The position numbers and the translations under genes were made by a program. The notes beneath the pieces are model-generated. The model was not told the DNA's origin, made no database searches, and was given only the letters and a program-made list of their open reading frames with translations. DNA of 64,000 nt, taken from Streptomyces sp. V2I9 (GTDB lineage Bacteria; Actinomycetota; Actinomycetes; Streptomycetales; Streptomycetaceae). Each line of letters opens with the position of its first letter. Position 1 is the stretch's first letter. Of this stretch, positions 46,848 to 53,674 are shown piece after piece. Location: positions 766,501 to 830,500 of the forward strand of contig NZ_JAUSZJ010000002.1 of assembly GCF_030817475.1 (NCBI RefSeq). Direction: 5' to 3'.

Positions 46848-46920
46848 TTTACAACGCCACCGTAGGTGGCATGTCGATTTCGCCGACGTGCGAATCCCCG
46901 AGCGCACACTGAGCGAAAGG
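46848..46920 (+). promoter_or_regulatory. Upstream region of ssgB with possible sigma-factor promoter and RBS
   Basis: A GTTT sequence at 46848 followed after 14-16 nt by GGTGG is faintly like the -35/-10 arrangement of SigH/SigB-type promoters, and ssgB is SigH-dependent in S. coelicolor by the literature as I recall it. GAAAGG (46914-46920) is the likely ribosome site. The promoter call is weak. Confidence 0.3.
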
Positions 46921-46931
46921 CCCTGGCGCTT

Positions 46932-47345
46932 ATGAACACCACGGTCAGCTGCGAGCTGCACCTGCGCCTCGTTGTGTCGAGCGAGTCCTCACTGCCTGTA
47001 CCTGCGGGCCTGCGGTATGACACGGCCGATCCCTATGCCGTGCACGCCACCTTCCACACCGGAGCGGAAGAGACGGTCGAGTGGGTATTCGCCCGCGACC
47101 TCCTCGCCGAGGGGCTGCACAGGCCCACCGGCACCGGTGACGTCCGCGTCTGGCCATCTCGTAGTCACGGTCAAGGCGTCGTCTGCATCGCCCTGAGTTC
47201 CCCGGAGGGCGAAGCCCTGCTCGAAGCTCCGGCGCGGGCCCTGGAGTCGTTCCTGAAGAGGACCGACGCCGCGGTTCCGCCCGGCACCGAACATCGTCAC
47301 TTCGATCTGGACACGGAGCTCTCCCACATCCTGGCCGAGAGCTAG
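46932..47345 (+). CDS. ssgB: Sporulation-specific cell division protein SsgB
   Basis: SsgA-like protein that, with SsgA, positions FtsZ for sporulation septation in aerial hyphae. The 137-aa protein matches the near-invariant SsgB sequence, including MNTTVSCELHLRLVVSSES, DPYAVHATFHTGAEETVEWV and TELSHILAES. The near identity across streptomycetes makes this one of the most secure calls. It stands alone, between a PGPGW gene and a CGNR gene. Two hairpins follow it. Confidence 0.97.
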   Translation: MNTTVSCELHLRLVVSSESSLPVPAGLRYDTADPYAVHATFHTGAEETVEWVFARDLLAEGLHRPTGTGDVRVWPSRSHGQGVVCIALSSPEGEALLEAPARALESFLKRTDAAVPPGTEHRHFDLDTELSHILAES

Positions 47346-47361
47346 CCGGGCAGGGAGCCGT

Positions 47362-47458
47362 ACGACGCCGTCCGACTCGGGGCGACGGCGTCGTCATCAC
47401 AACCGCATAGGGCTGACCATGACGCCGTCGTCGCGGAATCCACCGCGGCGACGGCGTC
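47362..47458 (+). terminator. Tandem hairpins downstream of ssgB with shared arms
   Basis: ACGACGCCGTC (47362-47372) pairs with GACGGCGTCGT (47384-47394). GACGCCGTCGTCGCGG (47421-47436) pairs with CCGCGGCGACGGCGTC (47443-47458) with one mismatch. The GACGCCGTC arms are common to both, so alternative pairings between the two hairpins are possible. They probably terminate ssgB. The rest of the 262-nt gap to the CGNR gene holds nothing else clear. Confidence 0.55.
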
Positions 47459-47607
47459 GGCGCGCTCACCGCCTCCGCTCCCCCGGTGCCGGACCGCCTC
47501 GTTCCGCTCTCGGCCGGGTCCCACCGGGGCCCGGCACCGGCGCGGCGAGCCAGTAGAGTCAGCCGCCATCGGCAGGCGCCCGCCCGCCGGAGGCCAGGGA
47601 GCGAAGC

Positions 47608-48192
47608 GTGCTGATCCCTCACGACACCCGGATCGCCCTCGACACGGTGGTCGATCTGGTGAACACCGCACCGGAGAGCGAGCCGCTCCGGGACGACCCC
47701 GCGGACGAGCCCGGTGACGGACTCCCCGACGTGGCGGCGCTGTACGCCTTCGCGGAGCGGCATCACATCAGCGGGGTCGGCGCCCTCGGCGAGAAGGACC
47801 TGAACGCCGTACGCGAGGTCCGGGCGCGTTTCGCCGAGGTCTTCGCGGCGCCCGACCCCCGCAGCGCGGCCGACCTGGTCAACCGGCTCGTCGCGGCCGC
47901 CGGGACCACCCCGCAGCTCACCGACCACGACGGCTACGACTGGCACGTCCACTACTTCGCGCCGGACGCCTCGATCGCCGACCACCTCGCGGCGGACTGC
48001 GGCATGGCGCTGGCGTTCATCATCGTGGCGGGCGAGCAGGAGCGGCTGCGGCGCTGCGAGGCGCCGGACTGCGGGCACGCCTTCGTCGACCTGTCGCGCA
48101 ACCGCTCCCGCCGCTACTGCTCCAGCCGTACGTGCGGGAACCGTCTCCATGTCGCGGCGTACCGGGCCCGGCGCAAGGAAGCCGCGGGCTGA
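47608..48192 (+). CDS. CGNR zinc-finger transcription regulator
   Basis: A 194-aa protein of the CGNR (ABATE-type) family. The N-terminal ABATE-like ligand domain (IALDTVVDLVNTAP through ALYAFAERHHI) is followed by the zinc finger RRCEAPDCGHAFVDLSRNRSRRYC and the CGNRLHVAAYRARRK segment. GTG at 47608 after GGGAG. Such proteins act as DNA-binding regulators; the target is unknown. Confidence 0.88.
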   Translation: MLIPHDTRIALDTVVDLVNTAPESEPLRDDPADEPGDGLPDVAALYAFAERHHISGVGALGEKDLNAVREVRARFAEVFAAPDPRSAADLVNRLVAAAGTTPQLTDHDGYDWHVHYFAPDASIADHLAADCGMALAFIIVAGEQERLRRCEAPDCGHAFVDLSRNRSRRYCSSRTCGNRLHVAAYRARRKEAAG

Positions 48193-48209
48193 GGCCCGCA
48201 CGGCGCGGC

Positions 48210-48365
48210 TCACAGCAGGAAGAGGTCATGGACGGCGGCCATCAGTAACAGCCCCCCGACCACCGCCAGAAAGATCATCAGGGGCGGCTGGGAAAGCGCG
48301 AAGAGGCAGCCGCGAGGCTCTTCGGCGGGGCGTGCGGGGGCTTCGCCCCGGGAAGTGTCCACCAT
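48210..48365 (-). CDS. 51-aa single-pass membrane protein containing a TTA codon
   Basis: I translated this by hand: MVDTSRGEAPARPAEE followed by PRGCLFALSQPP and one membrane helix (LMIFLAVVGGLLLMAAVHDLF). The soluble N-terminus is polar and the hydrophobic stretch is typical of a true gene. The codon at 48246-48248 is TTA (Leu), rare in Streptomyces and dependent on the bldA tRNA. The start (ATG 48365 or the next GTG) has only a weak GAG upstream. It is not a shadow frame of a longer gene. Function unknown; coding status is probable, not certain. Confidence 0.55.
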   Translation of the reverse strand: MVDTSRGEAPARPAEEPRGCLFALSQPPLMIFLAVVGGLLLMAAVHDLFLL

Positions 48366-48514
48366 CTCGGGGTGATCATGACGCACCGACGACCGGCTTG
48401 GCGATCAACCAGGGGTGTTCTCGCGGGAGTTCACCATCCCGTGGCCATCGGTAATCGCTCCGGCGTACGGATCGCCGCCAGGTGTTCGGGGCGGTGGGCC
48501 TGCCCGTCGGTGAC

Positions 48515-48541
48515 GGCCGGGGCGGTCGCCGCCCCGGCCGC
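48515..48541 (-). terminator. Terminator after the 151-aa membrane protein gene
   Basis: CGGCCGGGGCG (48515-48525) pairs perfectly with CGCCCCGGCCG (48531-48541), loop GTCGC. It starts 17 nt past the stop codon of the gene beginning at 49013. Confidence 0.7.
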
Positions 48542-48557
48542 CGTGCTCCCGAGGCCC

Positions 48558-49013
48558 TCAGATGCCGTGCTTCTTGAGGATCGCCTCGATGTCGCCGAAA
48601 TCGTCGCCGGCCGCGGCGGACTCCTGCTTCCTCTTCGGCTTCGCCGCCGTGGGGCCGGACGCGGCGCCCGCACCGAGGGAGGGGGCGGACACGGCGGGGG
48701 CGACCGCCCCGTTCCGGCCGGCGGCCCGCACGGCCTTGCGTTCCGCGCGGGTGGTGCCGCCACGGCGCTCGACGGCGCGGGTGGTCATGAACAACAGCCA
48801 GGAGAGGCCGAGCACCCCGACACCGATCCAGACACTCGGCTTGAAGGCGATACCGGCGGCCCATTCGACGACCCCGGTCAGCACGAGCCCGACCGGGACC
48901 AGGGAATAGGCGGCGAGGCGCGTCGCCGTGAGGAACCGCTTGCGGTACGCGGTCACCGCGGCGATCCCCAGGCCCGCCGCCGACACCGCGGAACAGATCG
49001 TTTCGGCAAGCAT
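48558..49013 (-). CDS. Small membrane protein, unknown function
   Basis: A 151-aa protein with three membrane segments (TICSAVSAAGLGIAAVTAY, AYSLVPVGLVLTGVVEWAAG, SVWIGVGVLGLSWLLFM). A basic linker and a C-terminal acidic/basic tail follow, ending DFGDIEAILKKHGI. ATG at 49013 with GGAGG upstream; an in-frame ATG further upstream (49050 region) is less likely. Divergent from the DsbA-like gene. The C-terminal helix hints at a binding partner, but none is known. Confidence 0.75.
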   Translation of the reverse strand: MLAETICSAVSAAGLGIAAVTAYRKRFLTATRLAAYSLVPVGLVLTGVVEWAAGIAFKPSVWIGVGVLGLSWLLFMTTRAVERRGGTTRAERKAVRAAGRNGAVAPAVSAPSLGAGAASGPTAAKPKRKQESAAAGDDFGDIEAILKKHGI

Positions 49014-49179
49014 CACGGCCTCCAGGCGCAGGGGGTACGTCCCCTCCATCCTGCACCGGCGGCCGCCGGTGGGGCCACGGCGGCGGTCCACCTCAGGGAC
49101 ATTTCAGGGCCGGGCTCCTCCCCAAGGGGTGGCCCGGTCCGGATTGGGCCGCCCCCGCCCGGCCTGGGAGACTGAGCAC

Positions 49180-49698
49180 ATGAGCGATTCCACCCCTGCG
49201 GCACCGGTCGTCCTCGACGTCTGGTGCGACCTCCAGTGCCCCGACTGCCACCGAGCCCTCGACGATGTGCGCGCCCTGCGCGAGCGGTACGGGGACCGCC
49301 TCGAGATCCGGCTGCGGCACTTCCCGCTGGAGAAGAACAAGCACGCCTACGCCGCGGCCCAGGCCGCCGAGGAGGCGATCGAACAGGGGCAGGGCCGGCC
49401 GTACGTCGAGGCCCTGCTGGCCCGGACCGCCGAGCTCGGGCGCAGGGGCGAGCCGTTGCTCCTCGACGTGGCGCGCGAACTGGGGCTGGACGCCGAGGAG
49501 TTGGACACGGCGCTGATCGACGGCCGCCATCTGCTGATCGTGGACGCCGACCAGGCGGAGGGCAAGGCGATCGGCGTCACCGGCACCCCGACCTATGTGA
49601 TCGGCGATGAGCGGCTGGACGGCGGCAAGAGCCAGGACGGGCTGCGCGAGCGGATCGAGAAGATCATCGACGACATGCCGGCCGCCCTCGACCGGTAG
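49180..49698 (+). CDS. DsbA/FrnE-like thioredoxin-fold oxidoreductase
   Basis: A 172-aa thioredoxin-fold protein with the dithiol motif CPDC in VWCDLQCPDCHRALDDV. The cis-proline region is GVTGTPTYVIG, which fits the DsbA/FrnE group. No signal peptide is visible, so it is probably cytoplasmic, unlike a secreted DsbA. ATG at 49180 after a GGGAG. Convergent with the GNAT gene. The VKOR protein at 13797 is a possible but unproven partner. Confidence 0.88.
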   Translation: MSDSTPAAPVVLDVWCDLQCPDCHRALDDVRALRERYGDRLEIRLRHFPLEKNKHAYAAAQAAEEAIEQGQGRPYVEALLARTAELGRRGEPLLLDVARELGLDAEELDTALIDGRHLLIVDADQAEGKAIGVTGTPTYVIGDERLDGGKSQDGLRERIEKIIDDMPAALDR

Positions 49699-49793
49699 CC
49701 GGGGGCCACGGCGCGACGGCCGGGCGGCCCGACCGGTGGCCGGGCGGCGCCGCGCTCCGGGTGGCCGCCGGGCGCCTCCGGCTCCGGGGTCCG

Positions 49794-50633
49794 CTACAGC
49801 ACCTTGGCCAGGTTGTACCGCGTCGTCGTGTAGCCGAGGGACTCGTACAGCTTCAGGGCCGGGGTGTTGGACGCGAAGACGTGCAGGCCGAGCCGGTCCG
49901 CGCCCCAGTCGCGCGTGATGTCCTCGGCGAGCAGCATCAACACGCGCCCGTGGCCCCGGCCCCGATGCTCCTCGCGCACCTCGACGTCGAAGACGAATCC
50001 GGCCTCCGGGCCGCCCGGCTCCAGCTCCCGCAGCGCCACCCACACATGGCCGACGACCTCGCCGGCCCGCACCAGCACCCGGAAGCGGACGCCCTCGGTC
50101 GCCAGTCCGTCCGGCAGGTGGGCGGCGTGGTCGGCCTCGGACTTGAGCCGGGCCTGCTCGGGCTCCACCCCTCGCTCCACCCAGCTCCGCGCGTACGACC
50201 GGACCGCGTCCTGCCGCCAGGCGGCGAACTCCTCCTCGCCCATGGCACGTGCGGTGAGCCCGGCGGGCAGCGGGGCGGTGTCCGGGCCGAGTTCCTTGAC
50301 CATGTTGCGGCTGCGCTCCGTGTAGCCGAGGGCGGTCGCCAGACGCCGGGCGGGCTCGTTGCCGGCGGGCACCTCGACGCCTACGCGGGTGCAGCCCCAC
50401 CCGCGCAGCACCTCCTCGGCGGCGAGCGCGGCGATGGTGCCCCGGCCGCGCCTGCGCCGCGCCTCGTCGACGGCGAGGGAGGTCAGCACACCGGCGGTGG
50501 GGCCGAAGGCCCCGTCGGTGCTGATCGCCACGGCGCCGACCGGCCGCCCGTTGTCGCACACGTCGTAGTGGCGCGACCGCGCGCCGCCGTCACTCTGCTG
50601 AAGCGGCCCGGACGGCCGGAGGGTCGTGGTCAT
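49794..50633 (-). CDS. Double-domain GNAT acetyltransferase
   Basis: A 279-aa protein with two GNAT folds. The N-terminal one has VDEARRRRGRGTIAALAAEE, and the C-terminal one has the acetyl-CoA block EEHRGRGHGRVLMLLAEDI followed by ASNTPALKLYESLGY. ATG at 50633. The leader carries a small hairpin that contains the AAGGGG ribosome site. Two-domain GNATs include MshD-type mycothiol enzymes, but I see no specific match; substrate unknown. Confidence 0.85.
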   Translation of the reverse strand: MTTTLRPSGPLQQSDGGARSRHYDVCDNGRPVGAVAISTDGAFGPTAGVLTSLAVDEARRRRGRGTIAALAAEEVLRGWGCTRVGVEVPAGNEPARRLATALGYTERSRNMVKELGPDTAPLPAGLTARAMGEEEFAAWRQDAVRSYARSWVERGVEPEQARLKSEADHAAHLPDGLATEGVRFRVLVRAGEVVGHVWVALRELEPGGPEAGFVFDVEVREEHRGRGHGRVLMLLAEDITRDWGADRLGLHVFASNTPALKLYESLGYTTTRYNLAKVL

Positions 50634-50634
50634 C

Positions 50635-50652
50635 AAGGGGTTGTATCCCCTT
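50635..50652 (-). promoter_or_regulatory. Hairpin in the leader of the GNAT gene
   Basis: AAGGGG (50647-50652 on minus) pairs with CCCCTT (50635-50640), loop 6 nt, directly before the start codon. It would sequester the apparent Shine-Dalgarno. Confidence 0.3.
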
Positions 50653-50728
50653 CGCGCCCTCCCGTCACGCGCATTTCCCGGCCGCCGGGCTCACCCCGGT
50701 CCGGGGGCGAGGGACCTCGGCGGCCGGT

Positions 50729-51553
50729 TCACGGGTCGAGGTCGTCGCCCGCTCGCTCGGCGAAGATCCGCATCGCCTTCGCCGTCACCGGTCCGACCTC
50801 CGGCGTCAGCGTGCGGTCGTCGATCCGGTGCGCCGCCTGGACGTCGCGGAGCGTCGAGGTCAGGAACACTTCGTCGGCCTCGGCCAGCACGTCCATCGGC
50901 AGATCGGTCTCCTCCGCCCCGGTCCACTCCACGGTCAGCGCGCGGGTGATCCCGGCGAGGCAGCCGGACGCGACCGGCGGCGTGTGGATGCGGCCGTCCA
51001 GGACGACGAAGACGTTGGAGCCGGTGCCTTCGCAGAGGCGGTCGGCGGTGTTGGGGAACAGCGCTTCGGACGCACCCCGCTCCCGTGCCCGGGCCAGGGC
51101 GACGACGTTCTCGGCGTACGAGGTGGTCTTCAGCCCCGCGAGCGCACCGCGTTCGTTGCGGGTCCAGGGGACGGTGATCACCGCCGTGCTGTCCGGGCGG
51201 CGGCGCACCCCGTCGAGGGCGACCACCAGGCTCGGCCCGTCGTCGCCCCGGTCCGAGCCGAGCGGGGAGAGCCCGCCGGTGTAAGTGATCCGCAGCCGCC
51301 CCAGGGCGACGGGGTTGGCGTCGATGACCGCCGCGGCGGCGCGACGGACCTCGTCGTGGTCCGGGTCGGGCAGGCCCAGCCCGCGGGCGGACCGGGTGAG
51401 GCGGTCGAGGTGCCGGGTCAGCGCGAAGGGGCGCCCCTCGCTCGTACGTACCGTCTCGAAGATGCCGTCGCCCACGGTCAGTCCGTGGTCGAGCACCGAC
51501 AGCCGGGCGTCGTCGGCGTTCCGCAGCCCGCCGTTGACCCAGATCCTCATCAT
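50729..51553 (-). CDS. pabC: Aminodeoxychorismate lyase (PabC)
   Basis: PLP-dependent class IV enzyme that makes p-aminobenzoate from 4-amino-4-deoxychorismate, for folate. The 274-aa protein has MRIWVNGGLRNADD and the fold-type IV core LKTTSYAENVVALARARERGASEALFPN, with the expected lysine. The ATG at 51553 overlaps the pabB stop (ATGA) and has AGGAAGG upstream. It is coupled to pabB. A second ATG at 51550 could also serve. Confidence 0.9.
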   Translation of the reverse strand: MMRIWVNGGLRNADDARLSVLDHGLTVGDGIFETVRTSEGRPFALTRHLDRLTRSARGLGLPDPDHDEVRRAAAAVIDANPVALGRLRITYTGGLSPLGSDRGDDGPSLVVALDGVRRRPDSTAVITVPWTRNERGALAGLKTTSYAENVVALARARERGASEALFPNTADRLCEGTGSNVFVVLDGRIHTPPVASGCLAGITRALTVEWTGAEETDLPMDVLAEADEVFLTSTLRDVQAAHRIDDRTLTPEVGPVTAKAMRIFAERAGDDLDP

Positions 51554-52605
51554 GCGGCCCTTCCTGTCTCCGGATACGTGCCCGACGCCACAGCGAGCAG
51601 CCGGGATGCCTTGAGCTCGGTCTCGTCCCACTCGCGCTCGGGGTCGGAGCCCCAGGTGATCCCGGCGCCCGTCCCGAACCGCAGCAGCGGCGCGGGCCCG
51701 GTCCGGTCGATCCAGAACGTCCGTATGCCCACCGCGAGCGAGGCGGCGCCCCGGTCGGCGTCGACCCACCCGATCGCCCCGCAGTAGGGCCCGCGCGGGG
51801 CCCGCTCCAGCTCGGCGATGATCCGCAGCGCGCTGGACTTCGGCGCGCCGGTGACCGAACCGGGCGGGAAAGCGGCCGCGAACAGTTCGGGCCAGCCCGC
51901 CCCGTCGGCCAGCCGGCCCCGGACGCTGGAGACGAGGTGGACGAGGCCCGGATGCTTCTCCACCACGCACAGATCGGGCACGCTCACGCTCCCGGTGGCG
52001 CAGACCCGGCCCAGGTCGTTGCGGACCAGGTCCACGATCATCACGTTCTCCGCGTGGTCCTTCTCCAGCAGATCCGCCTCGGTCCGGCCGGTCCCCTTGA
52101 TCGGCCCGGACTCCACGGTCCGTCCGTCGCGCTTCAGGAAGAGCTCCGGGGAGGCGGTGGCGATCTCCACGCCGTGGCCGGGCAGCCGGATCGTGCCCGC
52201 GTAAGGGGCGGGGTTGCCGCGGGCGAGCAGGGAGGTCAGGGCGTCCACGTCGGCTCCGGTCCCGCCGTCGGGGAGCGGCGCGGACAGCACCCGGCAGAGG
52301 TTGGCCTGGTAGACGTCTCCGGCCGCGATGTGTTCACGGATCCGCCGTACGCCCGCCGTGTAGGCGTCACGGTCCAGTGAGGAGGTCCAGTCCCCGGCGA
52401 CGGGCCCGCGCCAGGCTCCGGGGACGGGAGGGGGCACCTCTTCCCTGCGTACGTCGGAGAAGCGGGCGCAGACGACACGGCCCTCGAAGTCCGCGGAGAC
52501 CGCCCAGAAACCGGACGAGTCGAGAGCCGCGGGGTCATGGGTCACATCCTGCAGACCGGTGGCTATGAGGCCGTCGAAACGGGCCAAGGGGACGAGGTCG
52601 GACAC
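51550..52605 (-). CDS. pabB: Aminodeoxychorismate synthase component I (PabB)
   Basis: Chorismate-utilising enzyme, 351 aa. The N-terminal part is shortened relative to E. coli PabB. The C-terminal core has ASPELFLKRDG, SGPIKGTGRTEADLLEKD, MIVDLVRNDLGRVC and PPGSVTGAPKSSALRII. Amination needs a PabA glutaminase, which is not in this window. GTG start at 52605. Operon with pabC. Confidence 0.9.
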   Translation of the reverse strand: MSDLVPLARFDGLIATGLQDVTHDPAALDSSGFWAVSADFEGRVVCARFSDVRREEVPPPVPGAWRGPVAGDWTSSLDRDAYTAGVRRIREHIAAGDVYQANLCRVLSAPLPDGGTGADVDALTSLLARGNPAPYAGTIRLPGHGVEIATASPELFLKRDGRTVESGPIKGTGRTEADLLEKDHAENVMIVDLVRNDLGRVCATGSVSVPDLCVVEKHPGLVHLVSSVRGRLADGAGWPELFAAAFPPGSVTGAPKSSALRIIAELERAPRGPYCGAIGWVDADRGAASLAVGIRTFWIDRTGPAPLLRFGTGAGITWGSDPEREWDETELKASRLLAVASGTYPETGRAA

Positions 52606-52680
52606 ACCAAGGAGTCTAGGACGGTGCGCGGTGACCTGCGTCGGGGCGAGGCCACCGCAGCACGCTGCGCAAACGCGTTT

Positions 52681-52708
52681 TTGTGCTGGCCCAGGAATCC
52701 GCTAGAGT
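52681..52708 (+). promoter_or_regulatory. Promoter of the tRNA cluster
   Basis: TTGTGC (52681-52686) and TAGAGT (52703-52708) are 16 bp apart and fit the Streptomyces housekeeping consensus (TTGAC-like, TAGRRT). A transcript start about 7 nt further on lies about 35 nt before the first tRNA. Confidence 0.65.
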
Positions 52709-52750
52709 TCAACACGTCGCCGGGACGCGCAAGCGGACCGGGAAAGACAA

Positions 52751-52823
52751 GCGGACGTAGCTCAGTTGGTAGAGCGCAACCTTGCCAAGGTTGAGGTCGC
52801 CAGTTCGAACCTGGTCGTCCGCT
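52751..52823 (+). tRNA. tRNA-Gly(GCC)
   Basis: A 73-nt cloverleaf: acceptor GCGGACG/CGTCCGC, anticodon loop TTGCCAA in a CAACC/GGTTG stem giving GCC, T-arm CCAGTTCGAACCTGG. Discriminator T. CCA is not encoded. Confidence 0.96.
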
Positions 52824-52861
52824 CGTACAAGGTGGGGGATTCTTCCCGAGCCCCCATCCCT

Positions 52862-52932
52862 GGTGGAGTGGCCGAGAGGCGAGGCAACGGCCTGCAAAGC
52901 CGTCTACACGGGTTCAAATCCCGTCTCCACCT
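52862..52932 (+). tRNA. tRNA-Cys(GCA)
   Basis: A 71-nt cloverleaf with the short variable arm typical of tRNA-Cys: acceptor GGTGGAG/CTCCACC, anticodon GCA in the loop CTGCAAA, T-arm GGGTTCAAATCCC. Unlike its neighbours it is followed by an encoded CCA (52933-52935). Confidence 0.96.
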
Positions 52933-52936
52933 CCAA

Positions 52937-53008
52937 GGACGATTAGCTCAGCGGGAGAGCGCTTCCCTGACACGGAAGAGGTCACTGGTTCAATCCCAGT
53001 ATCGTCCA
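52937..53008 (+). tRNA. tRNA-Val(GAC), copy 1
   Basis: A 72-nt cloverleaf with acceptor GGACGAT/ATCGTCC. Anticodon loop CTGACAC in a CTTCC/GGAAG stem gives GAC. Starts 1 nt after the encoded CCA of tRNA-Cys. Confidence 0.96.
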
Positions 53009-53044
53009 CTGATCCGTAAGGATCACCGGTCCGCAAGGATCCCC

Positions 53045-53116
53045 GCGCGATTAGCTCAGCGGGAGAGCGCTTCCCTGACACGGAAGAGGTCACTGGTTCA
53101 ATCCCAGTATCGCGCA
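53045..53116 (+). tRNA. tRNA-Val(GAC), copy 2
   Basis: Same body as copy 1, but with the acceptor stem GCGCGAT/ATCGCGC. The change is paired on both arms, so the stem stays intact. Anticodon GAC. Confidence 0.96.
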
Positions 53117-53144
53117 CGCACGCGCAGTACACGCAGGGCAACCT

Positions 53145-53216
53145 GCGCGATTAGCTCAGCGGGAGAGCGCTTCCCTGACACGGAAGAGGTCACTGGTTCA
53201 ATCCCAGTATCGCGCA
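53145..53216 (+). tRNA. tRNA-Val(GAC), copy 3
   Basis: Identical to copy 2, including the acceptor stem GCGCGAT/ATCGCGC. The last tRNA before the terminator at 53222. Confidence 0.96.
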
Positions 53217-53221
53217 CCAGC

Positions 53222-53257
53222 AAGAACCCCCGGCCGTCTCCACGGCCGGGGGTTCTT
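53222..53257 (+). terminator. Terminator of the tRNA cluster
   Basis: AAGAACCCCCGGCCGT (53222-53237) pairs with ACGGCCGGGGGTTCTT (53242-53257), a perfect 16-bp stem with loop CTCC. TTCTTTC on the plus strand gives a short T-rich end. Confidence 0.85.
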
Positions 53258-53321
53258 TCGTCGTACGGTCCACCCCGTACGGCCCGGATGACCTGGAGGG
53301 TCCGAGCCGCACGGGGACCGC

Positions 53322-53609
53322 TCAGGACGAGAACAGCATGCGGCCGAAGCCCTTCTGGCGGTGGTGGCCGTAGTGTCCGCCGTGCTGCGGCGCTCCCCAG
53401 GCAGGAGCGTGGGCGGCGGGCGGGGCGGCCGGGTACGCCTGCGGCGGGGCGGGGGGAGCCTGCTGGGCCCACTGGGACTCCAGACGGGTCAGCGACTCCA
53501 GCTCGCCGTAGTCGAGGAATATCCCCCGGCACCCGCTGCACTGCTCGATCTGAACGCCGTTGCGGTTGTACGTGTTCATCTGCGCGTGACACTTCGGACA
53601 CTGCATCAT
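53322..53609 (-). CDS. zf-TFIIB domain protein
   Basis: A 95-aa protein (94 from the second ATG). The N-terminal zinc ribbon has CPKCHAQM and CSGCRGIFLDYGELESL, two CxxC pairs typical of the zf-TFIIB family. The C-terminal part is rich in Pro, Ala, Gly and His (HYGHHRQKGFGRMLF). Small members of this family are widespread in streptomycetes; the function is unknown. Confidence 0.85.
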   Translation of the reverse strand: MMQCPKCHAQMNTYNRNGVQIEQCSGCRGIFLDYGELESLTRLESQWAQQAPPAPPQAYPAAPPAAHAPAWGAPQHGGHYGHHRQKGFGRMLFSS

Positions 53610-53674
53610 CGGCTCGGCTCCTCGCCCTCGTTGTGCCGTCGCCGGAATGTCTGCCCGGCGGCGGTCCGTTCACC

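Noticed and set aside
52751-53216. Integration site of an actinomycete conjugative element in the tRNA cluster
   Set aside because: No integrase, excisionase or partial tRNA repeat lies beside it; all five tRNAs are complete.
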